Positions 21,985-28,535 of a DNA stretch of 29,484 nucleotides are shown here, in pieces. The stretch lies in contig JAZUHB010000065.1 of NCBI GenBank assembly GCA_045641505.1, positions 1-29,484 on the forward strand, written 5' to 3'. Position numbers and translations under genes: made by a program. Position 1 is the first letter of the stretch, and the number at the start of each line of letters is the position of its first letter. The notes beneath the pieces were generated by a model. The model was not told the origin of the DNA, did not search any database, and was given only the letters and a program-made list of their open reading frames with translations. This DNA is from JAZQNF01 sp045641505. GTDB lineage: Bacteria; Bacillota; Clostridia; Lachnospirales; Bianqueaceae.

Positions 21985-22512
21985 TTGGCTAAGATCGAAG
22001 AGAAAAAGGTCGTCGTCGATGAGATCAAGGAAAAGCTTGCGAAAGCCGGCTCCATGGTCCTCGTCAGCTCCCGCGGTCTGACCGTGGCTCAGGATACTGA
22101 GATGCGTAAGACTCTGCGTGAGGCCGGTGTTGATTTCAAGGTCTACAAGAACACCATGATCAACCTGGCTATCAAAGATACCGCGTTCGAGGCCCTCGCT
22201 CCTAACCTGGAGGGACCCACCGCCGTGGTCATCAGCTATGACGACGCTACCGCCGCTGCCCGTGAAGTAAGCAAGTTCGTCGAGAAGTACGATCCCATGA
22301 GCTTCAAGGGCGGTGTCGTGGACGGCACTTACTACGATGAGAAGACCATCGAGAAGATCGCGAAGATTCCTTCCCGCGAGGTCCTGCTCTCCCGCCTGCT
22401 CGGCAGCTGGAAGAGCCCCATGTCTTCCTTTGCCCGTGTGGTCAAGGAGATCGCCAAGAAGGCCGGCGGCGCCGAAGAGGCTCCCGCGGCCGAAGCTCCC
22501 GCCGAGGCGTAA
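21985..22512 (+). CDS. rplJ: 50S ribosomal protein L10
   Basis: The 175-residue protein begins at TTG (21985), with AGGAGGTG 7 nt upstream. No ATG or GTG fits, and the frame immediately gives the family N-terminus Ala-Lys-Ile-Glu-Glu-Lys-Lys-Val-Val-Val-Asp-Glu-Ile. Arg-Gly-Leu-Thr-Val and Phe-Lys-Val-Tyr-Lys-Asn-Thr-Met are L10 signatures. The Ala/Glu-rich C-terminal helix would bind L7/L12 dimers. The weak start codon could lower L10 synthesis relative to L7/L12, which is needed in several copies per ribosome. Confidence 0.96.
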   Translation: MAKIEEKKVVVDEIKEKLAKAGSMVLVSSRGLTVAQDTEMRKTLREAGVDFKVYKNTMINLAIKDTAFEALAPNLEGPTAVVISYDDATAAAREVSKFVEKYDPMSFKGGVVDGTYYDEKTIEKIAKIPSREVLLSRLLGSWKSPMSSFARVVKEIAKKAGGAEEAPAAEAPAEA

Positions 22513-22597
22513 CGCTCTGGCATGAACTCAGGGAGCGCACGATACGGCGTTTCCCCCAAACAACCCAAAACAAAACATTAAATGGAGGATTACTACA

Positions 22598-22972
22598 ATG
22601 GCTAAACTGTCTGTGCAGGAAATCATTGACGCTCTGAAAGAGCTTTCCGTTCTGGAACTGAATGACCTGGTTACCGCTTGCGAGGAGACCTTCGGTGTTT
22701 CCGCCGCCGCCGGTGTCATGGTTGCCGCTGCTGCCGGCCCCGCTGCTGAGGTCGAGGAGAAGACCGAGTTCGACGTCGAGCTGACCGAGTTCGGCCCCGA
22801 GAAGATCAAGGTCATCAAGGTCGTCCGCGAGATCACCGGTCTGGGTCTGAAGGAAGCCAAGGACCTGGTCGAGGGTGCCCCCAAGATGGTCAAAGAGCAG
22901 GCCAGCAAGGAAGAGGCCGAGAACATCAAGAAGCAGCTTGAAGAAGCCGGCGCCAAGGTTACCCTTAAGTAA
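22598..22972 (+). CDS. rplL: 50S ribosomal protein L7/L12
   Basis: The 124-residue protein has an ATG start with GGAGG about 9 nt upstream. The N-terminal dimerisation helices (Val-Gln-Glu-Ile-Ile-Asp-Ala-Leu-Lys-Glu-Leu-Ser-Val-Leu-Glu-Leu) are followed by an Ala-rich hinge. The C-terminal factor-binding domain then has Lys-Ile-Lys-Val-Ile-Lys-Val-Val-Arg-Glu-Ile-Thr-Gly-Leu-Gly-Leu-Lys-Glu-Ala-Lys. It recruits translation GTPases. The 85-bp gap from rplJ contains a short CGCTC/GAGCG hairpin (22513-22537). A terminator ends the cluster after this gene. Confidence 0.97.
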   Translation: MAKLSVQEIIDALKELSVLELNDLVTACEETFGVSAAAGVMVAAAAGPAAEVEEKTEFDVELTEFGPEKIKVIKVVREITGLGLKEAKDLVEGAPKMVKEQASKEEAENIKKQLEEAGAKVTLK

Positions 22973-22993
22973 GTTTTACGCCCCTGTGAAAAG

Positions 22994-23021
22994 AGCCTTC
23001 CCCTGCGGGAAGGCTTTTTTT
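22994..23021 (+). terminator. Intrinsic terminator after rplL
   Basis: AGCCTTCCC (22994-23002) pairs perfectly with GGGAAGGCT (23006/7-23014) around a CTGC loop, with eight T following. It ends the ribosomal cluster. Confidence 0.93.
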
Positions 23022-23073
23022 CGTTTCCGCGGCCGGCGCGGGGACGTTTTTTGGCCGTTTTTTCGGCTTTCTA

Positions 23074-23103
23074 TTGCCGTTTCGGGGCAAAAGAGTGTAC
23101 AAT
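23074..23103 (+). promoter_or_regulatory. Promoter of the metallo-hydrolase/HAD unit
   Basis: TTGCCG (23074-23079) and TACAAT (23098-23103) are spaced by 18 bp. The expected transcript starts near 23110 and has a folded leader. Confidence 0.65.
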
Positions 23104-23111
23104 ATCATAAA

Positions 23112-23160
23112 AGCCCGCGGAGTGCTGTTCCTGCGCGATTTTTCGCGTATTCCGGGGGCT
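23112..23160 (+). other. Structured 5' leader of the metallo-hydrolase mRNA
   Basis: AGCCC plus CGG (23112-23120) can pair with CCG plus GGGCT (23152-23160). An inner CGCGA-TTTT-TCGCG hairpin (23134-23147) lies between them. No T-tract follows, and no riboswitch class is recognised. Confidence 0.35.
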
Positions 23161-23183
23161 GAAACGAGTACACGAGGTTTTCC

Positions 23184-24026
23184 ATGAAGATCCAATATCT
23201 CGGCACCGCCGCCGCGGAGGGAATTCCCGGCATGTTCTGCCACTGCAGCGCCTGCGAGCGGGCGCTCCGCTCCGGGGGCCGCAACATCATGACCCGCAGC
23301 CAGGCCCTGATCGACGGGAAGCTCCTCATCGATTTCAACGGCGACACCTACATGCATTTCACCCGGATCGGCCGTTCTCTCTACGACATCGAGGACGTGC
23401 TGATCACTCACTCCCACGAGGACCATTTCTCGTTCGAGTTCTTCCTGCTGCGCTACGAGCGCATCGCCGTGGGCGCCACCGTGCCGCGGATGCGCGTCTG
23501 GGCGGAGCAGGGCGTCATCGACCGGATGTGGGCCTCCGTGACCGCCCGGGGCTGGGAGCGCGAGCGCATCGAGCGCGACTTCGAGTTCATCCCGCTGGAG
23601 CCCTTCCGCGAATACACGATCGCGGGCTATACCGTGACGCCGCTGCCCGCGCAGCACGCCCGGCCGGAGGTCGCCTACGTCTACCTGATCGAGAAGGACG
23701 GCCGCGCGCTGTTCTATGGGAACGACACCGGCTTCTTCCCGGAGGAGATCGACCGGTACCTGCTCGCGCGGGGCAAGCACATCGACTGCCTGAGCCTCGA
23801 CTGCACCAAGGAGCAGGGCGATTCCGATTACTACGGACACATGTCCATGCTCGAGGGCCGCGCGATCTGCGACCGCTTCGAGCGCGAGGGCCTCTGCGGC
23901 GCGGAGACCCTGCGCATCTACACCCATTTCTCCCACTCCGGCCGCGAGATCTACGACGACATGGTCGCGCCGGCCGCGGGCTACGGCTTCGAGGTCGCTT
24001 ACGACGGCGCCGAGTGGGAATTCTGA
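23184..24026 (+). CDS. PhnP-like metallo-beta-lactamase-fold hydrolase
   Basis: The 280-residue protein begins Met-Lys-Ile-Gln-Tyr-Leu-Gly-Thr-Ala-Ala-Ala-Glu-Gly-Ile-Pro. A cysteine cluster Cys-His-Cys-Ser-Ala-Cys (19-24) resembles the structural zinc site of PhnP. The metal motif is His-Ser-His-Glu-Asp-His (76-81). Later ligand candidates are His158, Asp181 (Gly-Asn-Asp-Thr-Gly), His219 (Gly-His-Met-Ser) and His248 (Thr-His-Phe-Ser-His-Ser-Gly). It probably hydrolyses a phosphodiester (cyclic phosphate or similar), but no phn genes are nearby, so the substrate is open. It shares a transcript with the HAD gene 9 bp downstream. The start has only a weak GAGG upstream. Confidence 0.85.
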   Translation: MKIQYLGTAAAEGIPGMFCHCSACERALRSGGRNIMTRSQALIDGKLLIDFNGDTYMHFTRIGRSLYDIEDVLITHSHEDHFSFEFFLLRYERIAVGATVPRMRVWAEQGVIDRMWASVTARGWERERIERDFEFIPLEPFREYTIAGYTVTPLPAQHARPEVAYVYLIEKDGRALFYGNDTGFFPEEIDRYLLARGKHIDCLSLDCTKEQGDSDYYGHMSMLEGRAICDRFEREGLCGAETLRIYTHFSHSGREIYDDMVAPAAGYGFEVAYDGAEWEF

Positions 24027-24035
24027 GAGGCAGGC

Positions 24036-24665
24036 ATGACGGCAAAAAAAGCATTCATCTGGGATCTGGACGGGACCCTGCTCGATTCCTACGAGATCAT
24101 CGTCTCGAGCCTCTGCGAGCTCTTCGCGGAGCGGGGGATCGCGCTCGATCCCGAGGAGGTCCACGGCCATGCGATCCGCTCCTCCGTGAGCGATTATCTG
24201 CATGAGATGGAGGAGGAGACGGGGCTTCGCTTCGAGGACATGAAGGCGCGCTATCAGGAGATCAGCGGCGGGAAGAAGCTGGAGATCCGTCCCTTCCCCG
24301 AGTCGGTCCCGGTGCTGGCGCGGCTCGCGGAGCAGGGCTGCGAGCATTTCGTCTTCACCCACCGCGGCCGGACCACGCTGCCGGTCCTCGACAACACGGG
24401 CCTCGCGCCGTTCTTCCGCGAGGTCGTGAGCATGGAGGACGGTTTCCCGCGGAAGCCCGCGCCGGACGCGCTGCTCTACCTGATCGGCAAGTACGGGCTG
24501 GATCCGGCGAGCACCTTCTACGTGGGCGACCGCACCCTGGACATGGACTGCGCGAAGAACGCGGGCATCCGCGGCGTGCTCTTCCTGCCGGAGGGCAGCT
24601 TCTGCGAGCCGAACGGCTCGGAGGAGCGTGTGATCCGTGAGCTTTGGGAGCTGACGGAGGAATGA
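24036..24665 (+). CDS. HAD-superfamily phosphatase (subfamily IA)
   Basis: The protein has 209 residues. Motif I is Asp-Leu-Asp-Gly-Thr-Leu-Leu-Asp-Ser (10-18), with nucleophile Asp10. Motif II is Thr109 in Phe-Thr-His-Arg-Gly, motif III is Lys140 in Pro-Arg-Lys-Pro-Ala-Pro-Asp, and motif IV is Gly-Asp-Arg-Thr-Leu-Asp (Asp165, Asp169). The helical cap between motifs I and II marks a phosphoglycolate-phosphatase-like enzyme. The His replacing Asn after the motif II Thr is a small variation. The substrate is unknown. It starts 9 bp after the metallo-hydrolase, suggesting a two-enzyme phosphate-ester salvage unit. Confidence 0.9.
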   Translation: MTAKKAFIWDLDGTLLDSYEIIVSSLCELFAERGIALDPEEVHGHAIRSSVSDYLHEMEEETGLRFEDMKARYQEISGGKKLEIRPFPESVPVLARLAEQGCEHFVFTHRGRTTLPVLDNTGLAPFFREVVSMEDGFPRKPAPDALLYLIGKYGLDPASTFYVGDRTLDMDCAKNAGIRGVLFLPEGSFCEPNGSEERVIRELWELTEE

Positions 24666-24754
24666 AAAACGGCTAACTGGGTGCGGCCGCAGATCAGGTA
24701 ACAAGCGCGCGGGTTCGCGCGAACCGTTGAAAGTTGAAAAAGGAGGAAACCGCT

Positions 24755-25264
24755 ATGAAACGTTTGATGACCCTTGCATTGGCCCTGATGCTCGTATTTT
24801 CCCTGACCGCGTGCGTGAACCGTGAAGAGCCGGCGGATTATCCTGAGGATTTCCGTTTTTATCTGGAATGGGACGTCGGCGGAGACAGCACGTATGACAG
24901 TGAGACGGGGAAACTCGTCAAGCAGAAAAGCGCGTCGAAGGTCGAGGATTATACGACGACCTTCTTCCTCACGGATGAACAGAAGGCGGAGCTCTTCGCG
25001 CTGATTTCCGATATGGAGCCCGAAACGTATCCGGACAACTACAATCCGATCGACGGGGAGACGAGACCGGCGATGAACATTGTTCTGAGCGTGACATATA
25101 ACGGGAAGACTAAAACCATTACCTGCGACGGCGTTGCGCTTGTGGGCAAGGCGGACGGCATCGCGGGCGAGAAGTTCATGGCTGTGTATAACCGAATCGT
25201 CGGGATGATCATGCAGAGCGCGGAGTGGCAGCAGCTGCCGGATTATGAAAAGCATTATATGTGA
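24755..25264 (+). CDS. Small lipoprotein of unknown function
   Basis: The protein has 169 residues; the ATG at 24755 has a perfect AAGGAGG 7-8 nt upstream. The signal peptide ends in a Leu-Thr-Ala-Cys lipobox (Cys19-20 region), so it is a surface lipoprotein. The mature part has Tyr-Leu-Glu-Trp-Asp-Val-Gly-Gly-Asp-Ser-Thr-Tyr-Asp, then Asp-Tyr-Thr-Thr-Thr-Phe-Phe-Leu-Thr-Asp-Glu-Gln. A strand Leu-Ser-Val-Thr-Tyr-Asn-Gly-Lys-Thr-Lys-Thr-Ile and a C-terminal helix follow. This is a compact alpha/beta domain without recognised catalytic residues. Codon use is less GC-biased than in the two genes before it. It may be read from the upstream promoter, as no own promoter is clear. Confidence 0.75.
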   Translation: MKRLMTLALALMLVFSLTACVNREEPADYPEDFRFYLEWDVGGDSTYDSETGKLVKQKSASKVEDYTTTFFLTDEQKAELFALISDMEPETYPDNYNPIDGETRPAMNIVLSVTYNGKTKTITCDGVALVGKADGIAGEKFMAVYNRIVGMIMQSAEWQQLPDYEKHYM

Positions 25265-25304
25265 TGCGTAAGAGGCTTGCGCCGCTGGCGCAACCGTCGG
25301 ACGA

Positions 25305-25365
25305 AAAAGCGCACAAAAAAATCCGAAGCATTCGCTTCGGATTTTTTTATGCGGTTAGCGGGACT
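25305..25365. repeat. 61-bp direct repeat, copy 1 (terminator plus tRNA-Leu 3' fragment)
   Basis: This copy is identical, base for base, to 25537-25597. It contains the terminator hairpin and, at 25350-25365, the complement of the last 16 nt of tRNA-Leu. It is thus a partial tRNA copy lying 232 bp from the real gene. The intervening 171 bp hold no gene. Confidence 0.95.
25315..25348. terminator. Bidirectional terminator, repeat copy 1
   Basis: A 15-bp perfect stem, A7-TCCGAAGC with GCTTCGGA-T7 around an ATTC loop, gives U-runs in both directions. It ends the upstream lipoprotein transcript. Confidence 0.9.
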
Positions 25366-25536
25366 TTTCCGGCGCCTTTGGCGCCTCTCGCGTCGCGGCT
25401 TGCGCCGCTCCTTGCCGGCCTCGGCGCGAAACAGCCGCAGGCGGTTCCGCGCTCTCGGCGTTCGAGTCCCGCTGACTCGCCGTTCACTTCGTTCGCGACG
25501 ACTTTTTCACGCGCCTTTTGCTGCGCAAGTCGCGTG
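25366..25536. other. GC-rich non-coding segment between the repeats
   Basis: No gene is supported here. It contains GGCTTGCGCCGCT (25397-25409), also found at 25274-25286. It also holds GTTCGAGTCCCGCT (25460-25473), which matches the T-loop and 3' stem of the tRNA-Leu but in the opposite orientation. It looks like a mosaic of duplicated tRNA-flanking sequence. Confidence 0.6.
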
Positions 25537-25597
25537 AAAAGCGCACAAAAAAATCCGAAGCATTCGCTTCGGATTTTTTTATGCGGTTAGCGGGACT
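25537..25597. repeat. 61-bp direct repeat, copy 2 (overlaps the intact tRNA-Leu)
   Basis: This is the second copy of the perfect repeat. Here the tRNA portion continues into the intact gene beyond 25597. Upstream words GCGCAA and GAAAAGCGCAC are also shared in part with the flank of copy 1, so the original duplicated unit was probably longer. Confidence 0.95.
25547..25580. terminator. Terminator of tRNA-Leu, repeat copy 2
   Basis: The same 15-bp A/T-flanked stem as copy 1, with loop ATTC at 25562-25565. On the minus strand it begins one or two nucleotides after the tRNA 3' end. Confidence 0.9.
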
Positions 25598-25667
25598 CGA
25601 ACCCGCAAGTCGCTAATGGGACACTAGATCCTTAGTCTAGCGCGTATACCAATTCCGCCACAACCGC
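25582..25667 (-). tRNA. tRNA-Leu (anticodon AAG)
   Basis: An 86-nt cloverleaf can be read on the minus strand. The acceptor is GCGGTTG/TAACCGC with discriminator A73, and no CCA is encoded. The D arm has the GG of the loop. The anticodon stem CTAGA/TCTAG encloses loop CTAAGGA, giving anticodon AAG. A long class II variable arm and the T arm GCGGG-TTCGAGT-CCCGC complete it. The long arm, A73 and anticodon agree on leucine (codon CUU). Adenosine at position 34 is uncommon for bacterial tRNA-Leu. Confidence 0.93.
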
Positions 25668-25692
25668 ATCTTGGTTTCTCAACCAGGACATT

Positions 25693-25721
25693 ATATTAGC
25701 ACAGGGGTCTTTCGTTGTCAA
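25693..25721 (-). promoter_or_regulatory. Promoter of tRNA-Leu
   Basis: On the minus strand a perfect TTGACA (25721-25716) is followed after 17 bp by TAATAT (25698-25693). The tRNA begins about 26 nt further on. Confidence 0.85.
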
Positions 25722-25804
25722 CCCTTCATGTGAAAAAATGAGGACGAACGGCGCGGCGCCTGGCCCGGGGAGCGGAAATCATTCGAAAGCACGGCGGCCT
25801 TCCG

Positions 25805-26578
25805 TCATTCTTCATACGTTTGTAAAAAATGCTTCGTCCGTTCCGCCTTTGGGAAGTCGAAGACCTCCTCGGGCGTTCCCTCCTCGACGACAACGCCGCC
25901 GTCCAGAAACAGGACCCGGTCGGAGACGGCCTTGCAGAAGGCCATCTCGTGGGTGACGATGACCATTGTCATCCCTTCGTCTGCGAGCTGTTTGATGACC
26001 TTGAGGACGCCCTTGGTCAGCTCGGGGTCGAGCGCGGAGGTCGGCTCATCGAAGAACAGAATCTCCGGCTCCATCGCCAACGCCCGCGCGATGGCCACGC
26101 GCTGCTTCTGGCCGCCGGAGAGCTGGAAGGGGTAGGCGTCGGCACGGTCGGAGAGCTCCATCTTACCGAGAAGCTCCATCGCCCGCCGGGTGGCTTCCTC
26201 TCTGGACTTTTTCAGCACGCGGACCGGCGCGTCGGTCACGTTTTCGAGGACGGTCATATGCGGGAAGAGGTTGAAATTCTGGAACACCAGGCTGAAGCGG
26301 CGCTTCGCGCGGGAGAGGTCGTGCGCGTAACGCGAATTGCCCGCGTCATCGGCCGTCGCGACAGGCTCGCCGACGTAGCTCATCGTGCCCTTGTCCATCC
26401 GCTCGAGCAGCGTCGCAATCCGAAGCAGCGTCGTCTTGCCGGAGCCGGAAGGGCCGATGATGGAGACGACCTCGCCCTCGCCGACGCTCAGATCGATGCC
26501 GCGCAGCACCTCCGTCATTCCTTCGCCCGAGTTCTTTTCGAAGCTCTTGCTTACGTTCTTCATCTCCAGAATATTCAT
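25805..26578 (-). CDS. Polar amino-acid ABC transporter ATP-binding protein
   Basis: The protein has 257 residues. Walker A is GPSGSGKT (42-49). The Q-loop is Leu-Val-Phe-Gln-Asn-Phe-Asn-Leu-Phe-Pro-His-Met-Thr-Val, typical of the GlnQ/HisP group. The signature is Leu-Ser-Gly-Gly-Gln-Lys-Gln-Arg, Walker B is Ile-Leu-Phe-Phe-Asp-Glu-Pro-Thr-Ser-Ala-Leu-Asp, and the switch is Val-Thr-His-Glu-Met. It is the last gene of the unit and starts 3 bp after the permease stop. No clear terminator is seen before the tRNA promoter region downstream. Confidence 0.95.
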   Translation of the reverse strand: MNILEMKNVSKSFEKNSGEGMTEVLRGIDLSVGEGEVVSIIGPSGSGKTTLLRIATLLERMDKGTMSYVGEPVATADDAGNSRYAHDLSRAKRRFSLVFQNFNLFPHMTVLENVTDAPVRVLKKSREEATRRAMELLGKMELSDRADAYPFQLSGGQKQRVAIARALAMEPEILFFDEPTSALDPELTKGVLKVIKQLADEGMTMVIVTHEMAFCKAVSDRVLFLDGGVVVEEGTPEEVFDFPKAERTKHFLQTYEE

Positions 26579-26581
26579 GAC

Positions 26582-27268
26582 TCACCTGTAATAATTCATT
26601 TTGCTTTCCGCCAAATCGAGGCTCCAGGCCACGAGGGCGTTAAAGATGTAGTAGAAGAGACCGGCCACTACGAAGGGAACGATGGTCGTCCCCGCCGCTG
26701 CCATCTGCTTCGCGAGAGCGAACATCTCGATGTACGAGATGGAATAGACGAGCGAGGTATCCTTGACGAGCGTAATGATCTCATTGCCGACAGACGGCAG
26801 CACGATTCGCGCCACCTGCGGGAGGATAATGCGGAAGAAGGTCTGCGTTCTGCTGTAGCCCAGGATCTCGGAGGCCTCATACTGACCGACGTCGATCGCT
26901 TCCATGCCGGAACGGTAGATCTCCGCGAAATAGGCGGCGTAGTTGAAGGCAAAGCCGAGGATGATTGCCGTGAATTTATAACCCTTCAGCGATGCGCCCC
27001 AGATGTAATACGGTCCGAAATACCACAGAAGCAGCTGCAGCATCAGCGGGGTGCCGCGCATGACCGAGATGTAGACCTTGACGATCGCCGCGAGAGGCTT
27101 GCAGCGGGACTGCCTGCCGAAATAGACCAACCAGCCCAACGGCAATGAGAAGAGGACCGTCAGCGCGAAGATCAGAAAGGTTTGCAGGAAGCCCTCGCTG
27201 AGCTTACTGAGAATGAGGCTCATGTTCAGTTCCCGGAACCAAGCGGCAAGGGCCTGAAAAATTTCCAT
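26582..27268 (-). CDS. Polar amino-acid ABC transporter permease
   Basis: The protein has 228 residues from the ATG at 27268, with AGAAAGGA 6-7 nt upstream. A longer in-frame start has no ribosome site. It has about five helices. The HisM/GlnP-type motif Val-Met-Arg-Gly-Thr-Pro-Leu-Met-Leu-Gln-Leu is present, as is the EAA loop Tyr-Glu-Ala-Ser-Glu-Ile-Leu-Gly-Tyr-Ser...Ile-Leu-Pro-Gln. Only one permease gene is present, so the pore is probably a homodimer. It follows the binding-protein gene after a hairpin-containing gap. Confidence 0.94.
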   Translation of the reverse strand: MEIFQALAAWFRELNMSLILSKLSEGFLQTFLIFALTVLFSLPLGWLVYFGRQSRCKPLAAIVKVYISVMRGTPLMLQLLLWYFGPYYIWGASLKGYKFTAIILGFAFNYAAYFAEIYRSGMEAIDVGQYEASEILGYSRTQTFFRIILPQVARIVLPSVGNEIITLVKDTSLVYSISYIEMFALAKQMAAAGTTIVPFVVAGLFYYIFNALVAWSLDLAESKMNYYR

Positions 27269-27293
27269 GGGTTTTTCCTTTCTGTAAACGAAA

Positions 27294-27321
27294 GAAAACG
27301 CGCGTGTTGCGGCGCGTTTTC
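27294..27321 (-). other. Intercistronic hairpin between binding protein and permease genes
   Basis: On the coding strand GAAAACGCGC pairs perfectly with GCGCGTTTTC across an 8-nt loop. The 3' arm carries a TTTT run. Such stems often stabilise the binding-protein mRNA or attenuate the downstream transporter genes, giving excess binding protein. Confidence 0.6.
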
Positions 27322-27344
27322 CGTTTTTCCGTCGGGGAGGGCGA

Positions 27345-28133
27345 TTACGGTGCAATCAGCATCGAGACGTCGATTCCGTACTTTTCGGCCAGGGCCTTGA
27401 CCGTGCCGTTGTCGTAGAGAATCTTCAGATCCTTGTCGATGATGCCGATGAGCTCGGTGTTGCCCTTTTTGGCGCCGACCGCATATTTCTCGCGGTTGAG
27501 CGATTCGGCGAGGATCGTGTAGCCATCGCCGCGGGACTGGATCTGGTATTGGGCGACGCCGATGTCGATGGCGACGGCGTCGAGCGCGCCGGCCAGAAGT
27601 TCGGTGAAAGCGGTGTTGTAATCGGCGAACTGATTCAGAGCGCCGAAGGTGTCGGCCAGATCCTTCTTCTGTTCAGGATCCTCGAGAACGGCCAGCGCGG
27701 CGGAACCAGCCTGCACGCCCACGGTCTTGCCCGCCAGATCCTCCGGCGTGGTGATGCCGGAGTTCTTCGCGACGACGATGACCTGGGAGTTGTCGATGTA
27801 GGGCCTGGACCATTCGTAGTCGTTCTCACGGCCGTCCATGGTGAAGCCGTTCCAGATGCAGTCGATATCGCCCGCGTTCAGCGTGGCGTCCTTCGAGGCC
27901 CAATCGATGGGAGTCTTGACGAGCGTCCAGCCCTCGAGCTCGCAGAGCGCGGCTGCAAGGTCGAGGTCGAAGCCGACGTACTCGCCGTTCTCATCCATAT
28001 ACCCGTAGGGAGGATACTCGGCATCGAAGCCGACGGTGAAGGTCTTTTGACCGGGCTGAGGTTTCTTGCCGCAGGCGGTAAACAGTGTCAGGGTCATAAC
28101 AGCAATAAGCAAGATGGCAGCAAGCTTTTTCAT
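27345..28133 (-). CDS. Amino-acid ABC transporter substrate-binding lipoprotein (family 3)
   Basis: The protein has 262 residues. The signal peptide ends Leu-Phe-Thr-Ala-Cys, so Cys21 is lipidated. The mature start Thr-Phe-Thr-Val-Gly-Phe-Asp-Ala-Glu-Tyr-Pro-Pro-Tyr-Gly-Tyr and Val-Gly-Phe-Asp-Leu-Asp-Leu-Ala are the family 3 signature. Also visible are Asp-Trp...Leu-Asn-Ala-Gly-Asp-Ile-Asp-Cys-Ile-Trp-Asn-Gly-Phe and Leu-Ala-Gly-Lys-Thr-Val-Gly-Val-Gln-Ala-Gly-Ser. The ligand is likely a polar or other small amino acid. Its place behind a TrpR-like regulator makes an aromatic amino acid possible. It starts 24 bp after the regulator stop. Confidence 0.93.
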   Translation of the reverse strand: MKKLAAILLIAVMTLTLFTACGKKPQPGQKTFTVGFDAEYPPYGYMDENGEYVGFDLDLAAALCELEGWTLVKTPIDWASKDATLNAGDIDCIWNGFTMDGRENDYEWSRPYIDNSQVIVVAKNSGITTPEDLAGKTVGVQAGSAALAVLEDPEQKKDLADTFGALNQFADYNTAFTELLAGALDAVAIDIGVAQYQIQSRGDGYTILAESLNREKYAVGAKKGNTELIGIIDKDLKILYDNGTVKALAEKYGIDVSMLIAP

Positions 28134-28157
28134 AGTAGTTTCCTCTCTTTTCTGAGG

Positions 28158-28478
28158 TCAGGCATTTTCCTGTGTCGGGGCGATGTCTGCCGTTTCGTTT
28201 TTCAGATTTTCGATGACCTTCTGGTAGCCGCCCTCGCCGTAATTCAGGCAACGGCTTACGCGGGAGATCGTGGCGGTCGAGACGCTGACGGCCTCACAAA
28301 TTTCGGTATAGTTTTTCCCCTCCGAAAGAAGAATGGCCGTATCCAGCCGCTGAGCCATATCCAGGATCTCATTGACGGTACAGATGTCTTTGAAGAATGC
28401 GTAAAACTCATCGTCGGTCTTCAGCGTGCGGATGGCGCGGAAGAGCCGCTCGACGGATACTGATCGAATGTCTTTCAT
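28158..28478 (-). CDS. TrpR-like transcriptional regulator (YerC/YecD family)
   Basis: This 106-residue protein has AGGAGGAAAC before the ATG on the minus strand. The N-terminal helices with Phe-Tyr-Ala-Phe-Phe-Lys-Asp-Ile-Cys-Thr-Val-Asn-Glu are followed by a helix-turn-helix. It reads Met-Ala-Gln-Arg-Leu-Asp-Thr-Ala...Tyr-Thr-Glu-Ile-Cys-Glu-Ala-Val-Ser-Val-Ser-Thr-Ala-Thr-Ile-Ser-Arg-Val-Ser-Arg-Cys-Leu-Asn-Tyr. This is the YerC/YecD branch of the Trp repressor superfamily, which is all-helical and dimeric. It is the first gene of the amino-acid transporter unit, and a palindrome lies in its promoter, so autoregulation is likely. The effector is not known from sequence. Confidence 0.92.
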   Translation of the reverse strand: MKDIRSVSVERLFRAIRTLKTDDEFYAFFKDICTVNEILDMAQRLDTAILLSEGKNYTEICEAVSVSTATISRVSRCLNYGEGGYQKVIENLKNETADIAPTQENA

Positions 28479-28535
28479 GTTGTTTCCTCCTCCCGGACGG
28501 GGCCGTCACGGACCCTTGTCTCCGTTGACTTCATC

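Noticed and set aside
22965..24704. A 579-codon minus-strand open frame opposite the metallo-hydrolase and HAD genes
   Set aside because: It covers both conserved enzymes in antisense and would run into the rplL terminator. No family features are seen.
24712..24725. The palindrome GGTTCGCGCGAACC before the small lipoprotein gene, considered as a LexA box
   Set aside because: The Firmicute LexA box is GAAC-N4-GTTC. Here the halves are in the opposite order (GTTC-N4-GAAC), and no promoter surrounds it. It remains an unexplained palindrome.
25305..25597. The two 61-bp repeats considered as the start of a CRISPR array
   Set aside because: There are only two copies, they are longer than CRISPR repeats, they contain a terminator and tRNA sequence, and no cas gene is nearby.
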